Source of the DNA: Spirosoma rigui
GTDB taxonomy: Bacteria; Bacteroidota; Bacteroidia; Cytophagales; Spirosomataceae
Length of the DNA: 64,000 nucleotides
Direction of reading: 5' to 3'
NCBI RefSeq assembly: GCF_002067135.1
Contig: NZ_CP020105.1
Span: forward strand, 1,798,001 to 1,862,000
This document shows positions 10,018 to 17,033 of this stretch, in pieces. The position numbers and the translations under genes were made by a program. The notes beneath the pieces are model-generated. The model did not search any database. It saw nothing but the letters and a program-made list of their open reading frames with translations, and was not told the origin of the DNA. Every line of letters begins with the position of its first letter. The stretch's first letter is position 1.

Positions 10018-10025
10018 CAAAACTA
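10018..10025 (-). promoter_or_regulatory. Candidate -7 box for the TerC-family gene
   Basis: On the minus strand this reads TAGTTTTG, matching the Bacteroidota -7 pattern TAnnTTTG, about 60 bases before the ATG at 9957. No good TTG element lies 19-21 bases upstream, so the call is weak. Confidence 0.35.
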
Positions 10026-10066
10026 CGTTCAATATACCGAACCGCTGATGATTGTTATCCAAATTA

Positions 10067-10097
10067 TTGGCATAATGGCAGATGGGCGTTAGTTTTG
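10067..10097 (+). promoter_or_regulatory. Bacteroidota-type promoter before the family-2 glycosyltransferase
   Basis: TTG at 10067-10069, a 20-base spacer and TAGTTTTG at 10090-10097 match the Bacteroidota sigma-A pattern (TTTG/TTG, 19-21, TAnnTTTG). The ATG at 10102 is only five bases past the -7 box, so the transcript would be leaderless or nearly so. Confidence 0.55.
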
Positions 10098-10101
10098 AGC
10101 C

Positions 10102-10842
10102 ATGTTTAATGGTAAAAAAGTTATTGTGGTGATGCCTGCTTACCGGGCCGCCCTGACGCTTGAGCGTACATATCGCGAAATTCCCCTTGATCTTGTTGAT
10201 GATGTTATTCTGGTTGATGATGCCAGCCCCGATAACACCTCCGAGGTAGCCCGCCAGCTGGGCATTCGCCACGTTATTCGCCACGACCGGAACAAAGGAT
10301 ACGGCGGTAACCAAAAAACCTGCTACGCGAAAGCCCTTGAGCTTAACGCCGACATCGTGGTCATGCTACACCCCGACTACCAATACACACCTATGCTGCT
10401 CCCGGCTATGATCTCTATCATCGGCAACGGTTTGTATCCAGTTGTGTTCGCGTCCCGTATACTGGGTAAAGGGGCATTGAAAGGCGGTATGCCCATGTAT
10501 AAGTACGTTGCCAACCGGTTTCTGACCTTCACTCAAAACCTGATGATGAATCAGAAACTGTCTGAATACCACACCGGTTATCGGGCATTCTCGGGCGAAG
10601 TACTACGTAGCCTGGACTTTACGCATAATTCCGACGACTTCATCTTCGATAACGAGATGATTGCACAAATTTTCTTCAAGGGCTTTGAAATCGCCGAGGT
10701 GACCTGTCCGACCAAGTACTTTGAAGAAGCATCGTCCATCAATTTCACCCGTAGTTCCATATATGGTTTAGGCGTACTGCGGACTTCACTTTACTACATG
10801 CTTACAAAACTGGGGCTGATGCGCTGGAAGATTTTACGGTAG
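10102..10842 (+). CDS. Family 2 glycosyltransferase (polyprenyl-phosphate hexosyltransferase-like)
   Basis: A GT-A fold enzyme expected to transfer a sugar from a nucleotide sugar, perhaps to a lipid phosphate. The 246-residue product has the N-terminal nucleotide-binding strand (KVIVVMPAYRAALTLERTY), DDVILVDDASPDNT, the GYGGNQKTCYAKAL helix and a D-x-D-like MLHPDYQY metal site. It resembles dolichol-phosphate mannosyltransferase-type catalytic domains but lacks clear C-terminal membrane helices, so it probably sits on the inner face of the membrane. Its last 41 bases overlap the 3' end of the convergent polyketide synthase gene. Confidence 0.88.
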   Translation: MFNGKKVIVVMPAYRAALTLERTYREIPLDLVDDVILVDDASPDNTSEVARQLGIRHVIRHDRNKGYGGNQKTCYAKALELNADIVVMLHPDYQYTPMLLPAMISIIGNGLYPVVFASRILGKGALKGGMPMYKYVANRFLTFTQNLMMNQKLSEYHTGYRAFSGEVLRSLDFTHNSDDFIFDNEMIAQIFFKGFEIAEVTCPTKYFEEASSINFTRSSIYGLGVLRTSLYYMLTKLGLMRWKILR

Positions 10843-11989
10843 CATAAGCTGGCTCAGTCGTAACGGCTTCCAGTACCATCGATTCAAGTGTCAGACCCGG
10901 CCCGAACGCACAGCTCAGAATATTGGGCCGTTCGGGATCGATGTCTGTCTCGCCACTGGCCAGTTCATTCCAGATTTCTTTTAGTACAAACAACACCGTC
11001 GCCGACGACATGTTGCCATTCTGGCGCAGCACTTCGTAGGCGTGACGGTCGTCGTGGGCCGTTATGCCCAGCTGTTGCTCTATTACTTCCAGAATTCGCC
11101 GTCCACCCGGATGAAGAGCGTACTGCCCGATATCGTCGAGGGTCAACTGGCACTGCGTCAACAGGCGTTCCATTAACTGGCCGATTCCCTGCTGAATGAA
11201 GGTTGGTACGGCCGATGTCAGGGTCATCTCGAAACCGAAATCGCTGACATGCCAGGCCATAGCCTCTTTTCCTTCCGGTAACAGATCGCAGTAAAATGAA
11301 CGTAGTCGAAACGCCTGTTCGGGGCGTGGGTTACTTTCTACGATCACGGCGGCAGAACCGTCGGCAAAGAGTGCGTTGGACAGCAGGTGATCCGTTTCGT
11401 TCTTCTTCTGAAAGTGAATGGTACACAGTTCAACGCACACGACAAGCACCCTGGCGTCTTTGTCGGCGCGGACAATGGCATCGGCTGTCTTCAGGCCATT
11501 GAAAGCCCCGTAGCATCCCATAAAGTTAATAGCCAGGCGCTGCGTCGTTGTGGGCAGGCCCAAAGCTTCAATAATCTCTATATCGGGTCCCGGCGCGTAC
11601 AAGCCCGTGCAGCTAACCGTGATCAGGTGAGTGATCGTTTGCGGATCAAAATCGGGATAACTGGCAAAACAGTCGCTAATGGCTTTAAGAGCGAGAGGAA
11701 CGGCTTCTTGGCGGTAGACACCCATGCGCTGGCTCACCGTTGGGAACGGCTCCATACCGGGCGAGTTAGTGTAAAACGTGTACTCCTCACGCGGCCGGAC
11801 GTAATCGGCCAGCACCGTGTGCCGGCGGTCGATACGGGTATGCCGATAGAGGGCCATGAGCCGCCGGCTGTCGCGTTCGTCAAGTTGGAGGACCTCGGCC
11901 ATAAATTCGGCCGCTTTTTGCTGTGTAGACGAATAGGCGGGTACGGCCGTACCGATCCCATTAATATAAGCACTGAACTGTTGTCTCAT
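10802..11989 (-). CDS. Type III polyketide synthase (chalcone synthase-like)
   Basis: Type III synthases are homodimeric and extend acyl-CoA starters with malonyl-CoA on one active site. The catalytic triad is visible: Cys in TVSCTGLYAPGPD, His in YALHPGGRRILE and Asn in GNMSSATVLF. The N-terminal MRQQFSAYINGIGTAVPAY looks like a natural family start, giving 395 residues; an in-frame ATG at 12049 would add 20 residues (MLHISCDSKAAASILAAYLP) and cannot be excluded. Starter and product cannot be predicted from sequence. There is no tailoring enzyme next to it. It overlaps the convergent glycosyltransferase gene by 41 bases with no terminator between them. Confidence 0.92.
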   Translation of the reverse strand: MRQQFSAYINGIGTAVPAYSSTQQKAAEFMAEVLQLDERDSRRLMALYRHTRIDRRHTVLADYVRPREEYTFYTNSPGMEPFPTVSQRMGVYRQEAVPLALKAISDCFASYPDFDPQTITHLITVSCTGLYAPGPDIEIIEALGLPTTTQRLAINFMGCYGAFNGLKTADAIVRADKDARVLVVCVELCTIHFQKKNETDHLLSNALFADGSAAVIVESNPRPEQAFRLRSFYCDLLPEGKEAMAWHVSDFGFEMTLTSAVPTFIQQGIGQLMERLLTQCQLTLDDIGQYALHPGGRRILEVIEQQLGITAHDDRHAYEVLRQNGNMSSATVLFVLKEIWNELASGETDIDPERPNILSCAFGPGLTLESMVLEAVTTEPAYATVKSSSASAPVL

Positions 11990-12223
11990 CGGTAGGTATG
12001 CGGCCAGAATGGATGCGGCTGCTTTTGAATCACAGGATATATGCAACATAACTCCGAGTTGAATCGAAAGTTATGCAAGTACGGTAACGGCGATGGTTTT
12101 ATTCAACACGCCACCTGAGCGATGGCAATGGTACGTAAAAAAATATTGACACGCTAATTCATTCGTAATCAGTTTTTAGTGGCTCCTGTAGCCCATTTTC
12201 TGAAATTTTTTCAGGCACAGGAC

Positions 12224-12253
12224 TTGACAAGCGTCAAAAACGCCTTACCTTTG
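12224..12253 (+). promoter_or_regulatory. Consensus promoter for tRNA-Gly
   Basis: TTG at 12224-12226, a 19-base spacer and TACCTTTG at 12246-12253 are an exact fit to the Bacteroidota promoter pattern. The tRNA starts 38 bases beyond the -7 box, leaving a short 5' leader to be trimmed. Confidence 0.75.
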
Positions 12254-12290
12254 CATCCACAAATCGCTCTACAACGGCGAGATAGACAAT

Positions 12291-12363
12291 GCGAAAGTAG
12301 CTCAGCTGGTAGAGCGCGACCTTGCCAAGGTCGAGGTCGCGGGTTCGAACCCCGTCTTTCGCT
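12291..12363 (+). tRNA. tRNA-Gly (anticodon GCC)
   Basis: A full cloverleaf is readable: acceptor GCGAAAG (12291-12297) with CTTTCGC (12356-12362), D-arm GCTCAGCTGGTAGAGC, anticodon stem CGACC/GGTCG around loop TTGCCAA (anticodon GCC), T-arm CGGGTTCGAACCCCG. Discriminator T at 12363; CCA is encoded at 12364-12366. Confidence 0.97.
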
Positions 12364-12372
12364 CCACGAAAG

Positions 12373-12396
12373 AGCACCGACCAACGGTGCTTTTTT
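12373..12396 (+). terminator. Hairpin with T-tract between the two tRNAs
   Basis: GCACCG (12374-12379) pairs with CGGTGC (12385-12390), loop ACCAA, then six Ts; outer CGAAA/TTTCG bases extend the stem. It looks like a full terminator, yet tRNA-Leu follows within eight bases with no room for its own promoter, so partial read-through or a processing role is likely. Confidence 0.65.
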
Positions 12397-12403
12397 CGTA
12401 ACT

Positions 12404-12488
12404 GCCGGGATGGTGGAATTGGTAGACACGCCGGACTTAAAATCCTGTGGGCCTCAAGCCCGTGCGGGTTCGACTCCCGCTCCTGGTA
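12404..12488 (+). tRNA. tRNA-Leu (anticodon TAA)
   Basis: A class II tRNA of 85 bases: acceptor GCCGGGA (12404-12410) against TCCTGGT (12481-12487) with two G-U pairs, anticodon loop CTTAAAA (anticodon TAA), a variable arm GTGGGCCTCAAGCCCGT and T-arm GCGGGTTCGACTCCCGC. CCA is not encoded (ACA follows), unlike the neighbouring tRNA-Gly. Confidence 0.93.
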
Positions 12489-12503
12489 CAGAGTAAAACA
12501 AAG

Positions 12504-12525
12504 ATGCCCCGATTCGGGGCATTTT
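12504..12525 (+). terminator. Terminator after tRNA-Leu
   Basis: ATGCCCCG (12504-12511) pairs with CGGGGCAT (12515-12522) around an ATT loop, followed by TTTTGTGTTTT. This should end the tRNA transcript 16 bases after tRNA-Leu. Confidence 0.75.
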
Positions 12526-12552
12526 GTGTTTTAGGGCATCTTCTTTATGTAA

Positions 12553-12615
12553 AGTCATTTCTTATACACGCAAAAAGCCCCAAATCGGGGCTTTTTGCGT
12601 GTATAAGAAATGACT
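12553..12615. terminator. Very long perfect palindrome / bidirectional terminator before nrdB end
   Basis: Two perfectly complementary 29-base arms (12553-12581 and 12587-12615) surround a five-base loop AAATC. The centre is a normal terminator core (AAAAAGCCCC/GGGGCTTTTT), but perfect pairing continues outward through TTTCTTATACACGC, past the T-tract. It lies between the tRNA transcript (+) and nrdB (-, stop at 12621). Confidence 0.9.
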
Positions 12616-12620
12616 GCTTT

Positions 12621-13667
12621 TTAGAAGTCAGCGTCGAGGACGAATCCTTTTGGCTCTTCGGCCACAACGGGTGCTGAGGCTGCATCGCCGGGCGACTGCG
12701 TAGCCTGGGCTTTCATGGCTTTGAACTTCGCCATTACCTCGCCCCGCTGGTATTCGCCGACGCGCTTCTCAAAGAAATTGGTTTTACCCTGCAGCGAGAT
12801 CATATCCATGAAGTCGAACGGATTTGTTACGTTGTAGAGTTTACGAAGGCCGAGTGTGGTCAACAGGTGGTCAGCCACGAACGCGATGTACTGCTTCATC
12901 AGATCGGCGTTCATACCAATCAGCGATACCGGCAGCGCATCCGTTACAAATTCCTGCTCAATTTCTACAGCGTTCCGGATAATGTCGTACACGGCCGACT
13001 CCGGCATCTTATTCTGAATGTGATCCGTGTATAGCATACAGGCAAAGTCGCGGTGCAGGCCCTCGTCGCGCGAGATCAACTCGTTGGAGAACGTGAGACC
13101 CGGCATGAGCCCCCGCTTTTTGAGCCAGTAGATCGAGCAGAATGAACCGGAGAAGAAGATACCTTCAACGGCGGCAAACGCGATCAGACGCTCGGCAAAC
13201 GATCCGTTTTCGATCCAGCGCAACGCCCACTCGGCTTTTTTCTGCACGCAGGGGATAGTATCAATTGCGTTCAGGAGCCGGTCTTTCTCGGCCGAATCCT
13301 TGATATAGGTGTCAATGAGGAGGGAATAGGTTTCCGAGTGGATATTCTCCATCATAATCTGGAAACCATAGAAGCACTTTGCTTCAGCATACTGCACTTC
13401 AGACAGGAAATTGACCGCGAGGTTTTCGTTGACAATACCGTCCGAGGCTGCAAAGAAAGCCAGTACGTGCGAGATGAAGTGGCGTTCACCATCGTTGAGA
13501 CTGTTCCAGTGGGGCATGTCCTGGGCGAGGTCAATCTCCTCGGCGGTCCAGAAGGATGCTTCGTGGGTTTTGTAGTATTCCCAAATATCCCAGTGTTTAA
13601 TTGGGAACAGCACAAAGCGGTTTTTGTCTTCCTGCAGAATTGGCTCTACTATATCGTGTTGTACCAT
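12621..13667 (-). CDS. nrdB: Ribonucleotide reductase class Ia, beta subunit
   Basis: NrdB carries the di-iron tyrosyl radical used by the alpha subunit to make deoxyribonucleotides. The 348-residue product shows the metal ligands and radical region: [22 protein letters not shown] (Glu, His and probable radical Tyr), [13 protein letters not shown] and [12 protein letters not shown]. It ends [12 protein letters not shown], the flexible tail that docks on the alpha subunit. Length is typical. No nrdA is in the window. A consensus promoter lies at 13746-13775. Confidence 0.97.
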   Translation of the reverse strand: MVQHDIVEPILQEDKNRFVLFPIKHWDIWEYYKTHEASFWTAEEIDLAQDMPHWNSLNDGERHFISHVLAFFAASDGIVNENLAVNFLSEVQYAEAKCFYGFQIMMENIHSETYSLLIDTYIKDSAEKDRLLNAIDTIPCVQKKAEWALRWIENGSFAERLIAFAAVEGIFFSGSFCSIYWLKKRGLMPGLTFSNELISRDEGLHRDFACMLYTDHIQNKMPESAVYDIIRNAVEIEQEFVTDALPVSLIGMNADLMKQYIAFVADHLLTTLGLRKLYNVTNPFDFMDMISLQGKTNFFEKRVGEYQRGEVMAKFKAMKAQATQSPGDAASAPVVAEEPKGFVLDADF

Positions 13668-13745
13668 ATTGGGGGTATGTTTTTATCGTACTAGCCAGCC
13701 TGAACAGCTGGCAGTCTGGAAAAGATGAGCGACGTATTGTACCAA

Positions 13746-13775
13746 CAAAATTAGCCGATATTGCCACTTCTGCAA
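13746..13775 (-). promoter_or_regulatory. Consensus promoter for nrdB
   Basis: On the minus strand: TTG (13775-13773), 19 bases, TAATTTTG (13753-13746). This fits the Bacteroidota pattern exactly and predicts a 5' UTR of about 70 bases. Confidence 0.65.
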
Positions 13776-13953
13776 CCCACACAGCTCAATACTGGTCTAC
13801 CCTTTCAATTGATGAAATCCCTAACCTATACGCAATCAGTACGTTGTGAAAAGGTGCCGGGATAAGTTCTTGAAATAGTTCTAAAAAAAGAATTTAAAGC
13901 TGACTATCAGGACCTTAGGGCGTATATGGCTTCCGTTATAAACACCGGGAAAC

Positions 13954-13980
13954 AAAAAAGCCACTTCCGTGAAAGTGGCT
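13954..13980 (-). terminator. Terminator of the small heat-shock gene
   Basis: On the minus strand AGCCACTT/AAGTGGCT (13980-13973 with 13966-13959) form an eight-pair stem followed by a run of six Ts (13959-13954). It lies 56 bases past the stop at 14036. Confidence 0.75.
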
Positions 13981-14035
13981 GCACTCTAATCTATAGGCTA
14001 CAGAGTCAGGTGGTGACTCCGGGAGGAAAACACGC

Positions 14036-14443
14036 TTAAAAAAGATCTTTGATGTCGATCCGGCGGTGCAGGTGCTCTTCGTCTTTAAAGGGGAGCATAA
14101 CCATTACCTTACCGTGTTCGTGAATGGCTTCGATCTGATCGGCGTTTACAAACGAAGGGATATCGAGTACCCGTAAAAACATGGGTACCGCTAACCGCTG
14201 GCTGCCCCCGTCTTCTTGTTGCCGGTTCGAGGTGCTCACGAGCAGCGTGTACAGAACGAGTTTATTGCCTTCGACCAGCACATTAAAAGAGTTAGCGCTC
14301 ACACCGGGGGCCGACAGGTTTATGACGAGTCGCTCATCTTCGCGCTCTACTTTCATTGTCGTCTGGCTCGAGCCACCATACAGGGTATTAAGCAGATCGA
14401 CCTGACCGCCCGTCCCCTGAAATACATTTTCTATCGCTTTCAT
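14036..14443 (-). CDS. Hsp20/alpha-crystallin-type small heat-shock protein
   Basis: Small heat-shock proteins hold unfolding clients in oligomers without ATP. This 135-residue protein has a crystallin-like beta-sandwich: MKVEREDERLVINLSAPGVSANSFNVLVEGNKLVLYT followed by VPMFLRVLDIPSFVNADQIEAIHEHGKVMVMLPF. The region where GVL appears in classical members is here GKVMVMLPF, and the N-terminal arm is short, so it is a divergent member. It is a single-gene unit with its own terminator. Confidence 0.78.
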   Translation of the reverse strand: MKAIENVFQGTGGQVDLLNTLYGGSSQTTMKVEREDERLVINLSAPGVSANSFNVLVEGNKLVLYTLLVSTSNRQQEDGGSQRLAVPMFLRVLDIPSFVNADQIEAIHEHGKVMVMLPFKDEEHLHRRIDIKDLF

Positions 14444-14744
14444 AGGAGTTGCTGTTTACTGTTCAAGTACTAACTATTAAACAAACCTCGTGCCTAAGAT
14501 TCCACAGCCATAAATACCGGTCACTGTGTCAATATTTTAAGGCTGGGTCGACGAATAAATGCCGTTTTGGCGCAATCAGTGCTATATGCAGTCTTTTTAC
14601 TGTCATATCGGCAAGGCTGGATTGTGGAAAACAAGGTGTTGCTATTTCTGGTCTTTGTGGGGTTATCATTCCACAGGATTGAATCAATGGTTTGAAGGCT
14701 TAGTGGGCGTTTTGATGCCAATCCAGTCGTACCTTTGTTGTCCT
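14444..14744. other. Divergent intergenic region, hsp20 / hemC
   Basis: 300 bases between divergent genes. The only element I can support is the TACCTTTG box before hemC (14730-14737). The open frame running into hemC from 14559 encodes an unconvincing peptide and I treat it as noncoding. Confidence 0.5.
14711..14737 (+). promoter_or_regulatory. Candidate promoter for hemC
   Basis: TACCTTTG (14730-14737) matches the -7 box exactly; TTTG at 14711-14714 is only 15 bases upstream, shorter than usual. The ATG at 14745 is seven bases past the box, implying an almost leaderless transcript if the box is used. Confidence 0.4.
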
Positions 14745-15674
14745 ATGCATATCAAGATTGGAACGCGAAGCAGCCGGTTGGCGCTCTGGCAGGCTGAGTA
14801 TATACAGACGCTGCTCGAAGCCGGAGGACTAACCTCCGAGCTGGTACTGATTGAAACCAAAGGCGATTTGGTGCTGGACCGTTCGCTGGCTAAAATCGGC
14901 AGCAAAGGTGTGTTTACCCAGGAGCTGGAAGACCAGCTCCGGTCAGGTAGTATTGACATAGCCGTACATAGCGCCAAAGATTTACAGTCCCTCTTGCCAC
15001 CTGATTTGAGCATTATCGCCTTCACAGAGCGTGAACGGGTGAACGACGTACTGGTAAGTCGGGATACTACATTGTCGCTGACGAGCGGCCAGGAATTTGT
15101 CGTCGGTACGTCGTCGACTCGTCGGGTGGCCATGTTACGGCATTTTTGTCCGCATATCAAAGTCGTTGACATGCGGGGCAATCTGCAAACCCGGCTTCGT
15201 AAACTTGACGAAGGGCAATGCGATGCGCTTCTGCTCGCCTTTGCGGGTGTGCACCGCATGCATTACGATGAATTCATTGCTGAACACCTGCCCATCAATG
15301 AGTTTACGCCCGCCGTTGGACAGGGGAGTGTAGCCATTGAAGCTGCCGAAACGTTACCCATCGATAAGCTTAGTGCCATCCGTAAACTGACTAACCACGA
15401 GCCGACCGAAGCCGCGCTGAAAGCCGAACGATCGTTCCTGCGCCGGCTAGAGGGTGGGTGTAGCATTCCGGTGTTTGCGCTGGCAACGAACGATAATGAA
15501 GAGATCAAACTCACGGGTGGTTTAATTGGACTGGATGGCCAGCAGCTGTTGCGGGAAACGTTTACCGGCCCCGTTGCCGAAGCCGAACGACTTGGTCATG
15601 AACTTGCCGAAAGCATTTTGGGGCAGGGTGGCGAAGAAATTCTGCAATCCATTCGCCACCAGTTGTCGAATTAA
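14745..15674 (+). CDS. hemC: Hydroxymethylbilane synthase (porphobilinogen deaminase)
   Basis: HemC joins four porphobilinogens into hydroxymethylbilane in haem synthesis, using a dipyrromethane cofactor. From the ATG at 14745 the product is 309 residues, the family length, starting MHIKIGTRSSRLALWQAEYI. The cofactor Cys is in RRLEGGCSIPVFA, and the substrate-binding Arg residues and DRSLAKIGSKGVFTQELE segment are present. The upstream in-frame extension to 14559 has no family similarity and was left out. No other hem gene is adjacent. Confidence 0.96.
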   Translation: MHIKIGTRSSRLALWQAEYIQTLLEAGGLTSELVLIETKGDLVLDRSLAKIGSKGVFTQELEDQLRSGSIDIAVHSAKDLQSLLPPDLSIIAFTERERVNDVLVSRDTTLSLTSGQEFVVGTSSTRRVAMLRHFCPHIKVVDMRGNLQTRLRKLDEGQCDALLLAFAGVHRMHYDEFIAEHLPINEFTPAVGQGSVAIEAAETLPIDKLSAIRKLTNHEPTEAALKAERSFLRRLEGGCSIPVFALATNDNEEIKLTGGLIGLDGQQLLRETFTGPVAEAERLGHELAESILGQGGEEILQSIRHQLSN

Positions 15675-15700
15675 GAAACACTACGGGGTTGTTTTGATGT

Positions 15701-15760
15701 AGCCTGGACGGCCACGTCCGGGGTAAACCTGTTAAGTACCCGGACGTGGCCGTCCAGGCT
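15701..15760. repeat. GC-rich inverted repeat between hemC and the permease gene
   Basis: Arms 15701-15725 and 15737-15760 are complementary over 24 pairs with one bulged G, around an 11-base loop. The arm starts AGCCTGGACGGCCACGTCCG. No T-tract follows in either direction. The GC-rich self-complementary form suggests a dispersed palindromic (REP-like) element; this needs a genome search. Confidence 0.7.
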
Positions 15761-15780
15761 ATATGAACTGAAAAATAACG

Positions 15781-17028
15781 ATGAACCTGTTTCAAATCAG
15801 CTGGCGTAACCTGACCGATAAACCACTCAGCAGCTTTCTCAGCGGATTGCTCATGACGTTCGGGATCACGATTATTTCACTGTTGTTGCTGCTCAATAAG
15901 CAACTGGACGATCAGTTTCGAAAAAATATTAAAGGCATCGATATGGTGCTCGGAGCCAAGGGTAGCCCGCTCCAACTCATTCTGTCCAGTATTTATCAGA
16001 TCGACTCTCCGGTGGGTAACATACCGCTCGACGAGGCTGAGCGGCTCACCCGCAATCCCATGATCAAAACGGCTATTCCGCTGGCCATGGGCGATAATTA
16101 CAAGTCGTTCCGGATTGTTGGGACCAACAAGAAATACCTCGATCACTTTGAGGCTACCGTAGGCCAGGGACGTCTATTTGAGAACGATCTTGACGCTGTT
16201 ATTGGTCCGCGGGTGGCCCAGGGGGCCGGGCTGAAACTGGGTGACACGTTCAGCGGAGCCCACGGGCTGGATCAGGAAGGCGAGGAACATGCCGATTCGA
16301 AGTATAAGGTGGTGGGTATCCTCAATCCAACCAATACCGTGACCGACCAACTGATTCTAACGCCCGTGTCAAGCGTGTGGGCCATCCATGAGCATGGGCA
16401 CGGCGAAGCAGGCGCCGGGCCGCATACGGAAGAAAAAGAGCACGATGCGGAGGTTCACGAAGGTGAAGAAGGGCATGACGAAGAACCCCGTGAGATTACC
16501 AGTATGCTCATTAAATTCCGCAACCCAATGGGCATGATGCTGGCCCGGGGCATCAACACCAATTCCAAGCTACAGGCGGCTTTACCCAATATTGAAATAA
16601 ATCGGCTGTTCTCGCTGCTGGGTGTGGGCGTTGATACCCTCCGGGGGCTAGCCATTGCAATTATGCTCATCTCGGGGATCAGCGTTTTTGTGTCGCTCTA
16701 CAATTCCCTGAAAGAACGACGCTACGAGATGGCACTGATGCTGTCGATGGGGGCCACCCGGGCGCAACTGTTCGGCATGCTGGTGCTCGAAGGGCTGGTA
16801 CTGGCGCTAATTGGCTTCTTGCTGGGCGTTGTACTCAGTCGAATTGGACTCTGGTTGTTTTCGAGCACCGTTTCGTCGGAGTACCACTACGACCTGTCGG
16901 GGTTCAGTATCCTGCCCGAAGAATGGGCCTTACTGGGTGTAGCAATCCTGATTGGCTTGCTGGCGGCTGCTTTGCCAGCCCTGGGCGTTTATCGCATGAA
17001 TATCTCCCGGACCCTGGCCGAAGATTAA
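15781..17028 (+). CDS. FtsX/MacB-type ABC transporter permease with His-rich loop
   Basis: A 415-residue inner-membrane permease of the lipoprotein/efflux exporter type. One N-terminal helix (PLSSFLSGLLMTFGITIISLL) precedes a large periplasmic domain, then three C-terminal helices of the FtsX domain (GLAIAIMLISGISVFVSLYN; LFGMLVLEGLVLALIGFLL; LLGVAILIGLLAAALPAL). The periplasmic domain contains a His/Glu-rich stretch (residues ~200-235: HEHGHGE.., HTEEKEHD.., HEGEEGHDEE) that could bind a metal ion such as zinc; substrate is unknown. Its ATPase is not adjacent. It converges with the next gene with five bases between stops. Confidence 0.85.
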   Translation: MNLFQISWRNLTDKPLSSFLSGLLMTFGITIISLLLLLNKQLDDQFRKNIKGIDMVLGAKGSPLQLILSSIYQIDSPVGNIPLDEAERLTRNPMIKTAIPLAMGDNYKSFRIVGTNKKYLDHFEATVGQGRLFENDLDAVIGPRVAQGAGLKLGDTFSGAHGLDQEGEEHADSKYKVVGILNPTNTVTDQLILTPVSSVWAIHEHGHGEAGAGPHTEEKEHDAEVHEGEEGHDEEPREITSMLIKFRNPMGMMLARGINTNSKLQAALPNIEINRLFSLLGVGVDTLRGLAIAIMLISGISVFVSLYNSLKERRYEMALMLSMGATRAQLFGMLVLEGLVLALIGFLLGVVLSRIGLWLFSSTVSSEYHYDLSGFSILPEEWALLGVAILIGLLAAALPALGVYRMNISRTLAED

Positions 17029-17033
17029 CGGCG

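Larger units (their letters stand above)
13668..14035. other. Intergenic region upstream of nrdB
   Basis: About 370 bases without a gene. It holds the nrdB promoter, a short leader hairpin GCCAGC/GCTGGC (13694-13712) in the nrdB 5' UTR, and the terminator of the small heat-shock gene (13954-13980). I could not recognise paired NrdR boxes. Confidence 0.5.

Noticed and set aside
14559..14744. 62-codon extension of hemC
   Set aside because: Cys/Trp-rich unconserved peptide covering the candidate promoter; ATG 14745 gives the family length.
16380..16500. His-rich stretch in the permease as a frameshift or separate small gene
   Set aside because: The frame is continuous and flanked by normal permease sequence on both sides.
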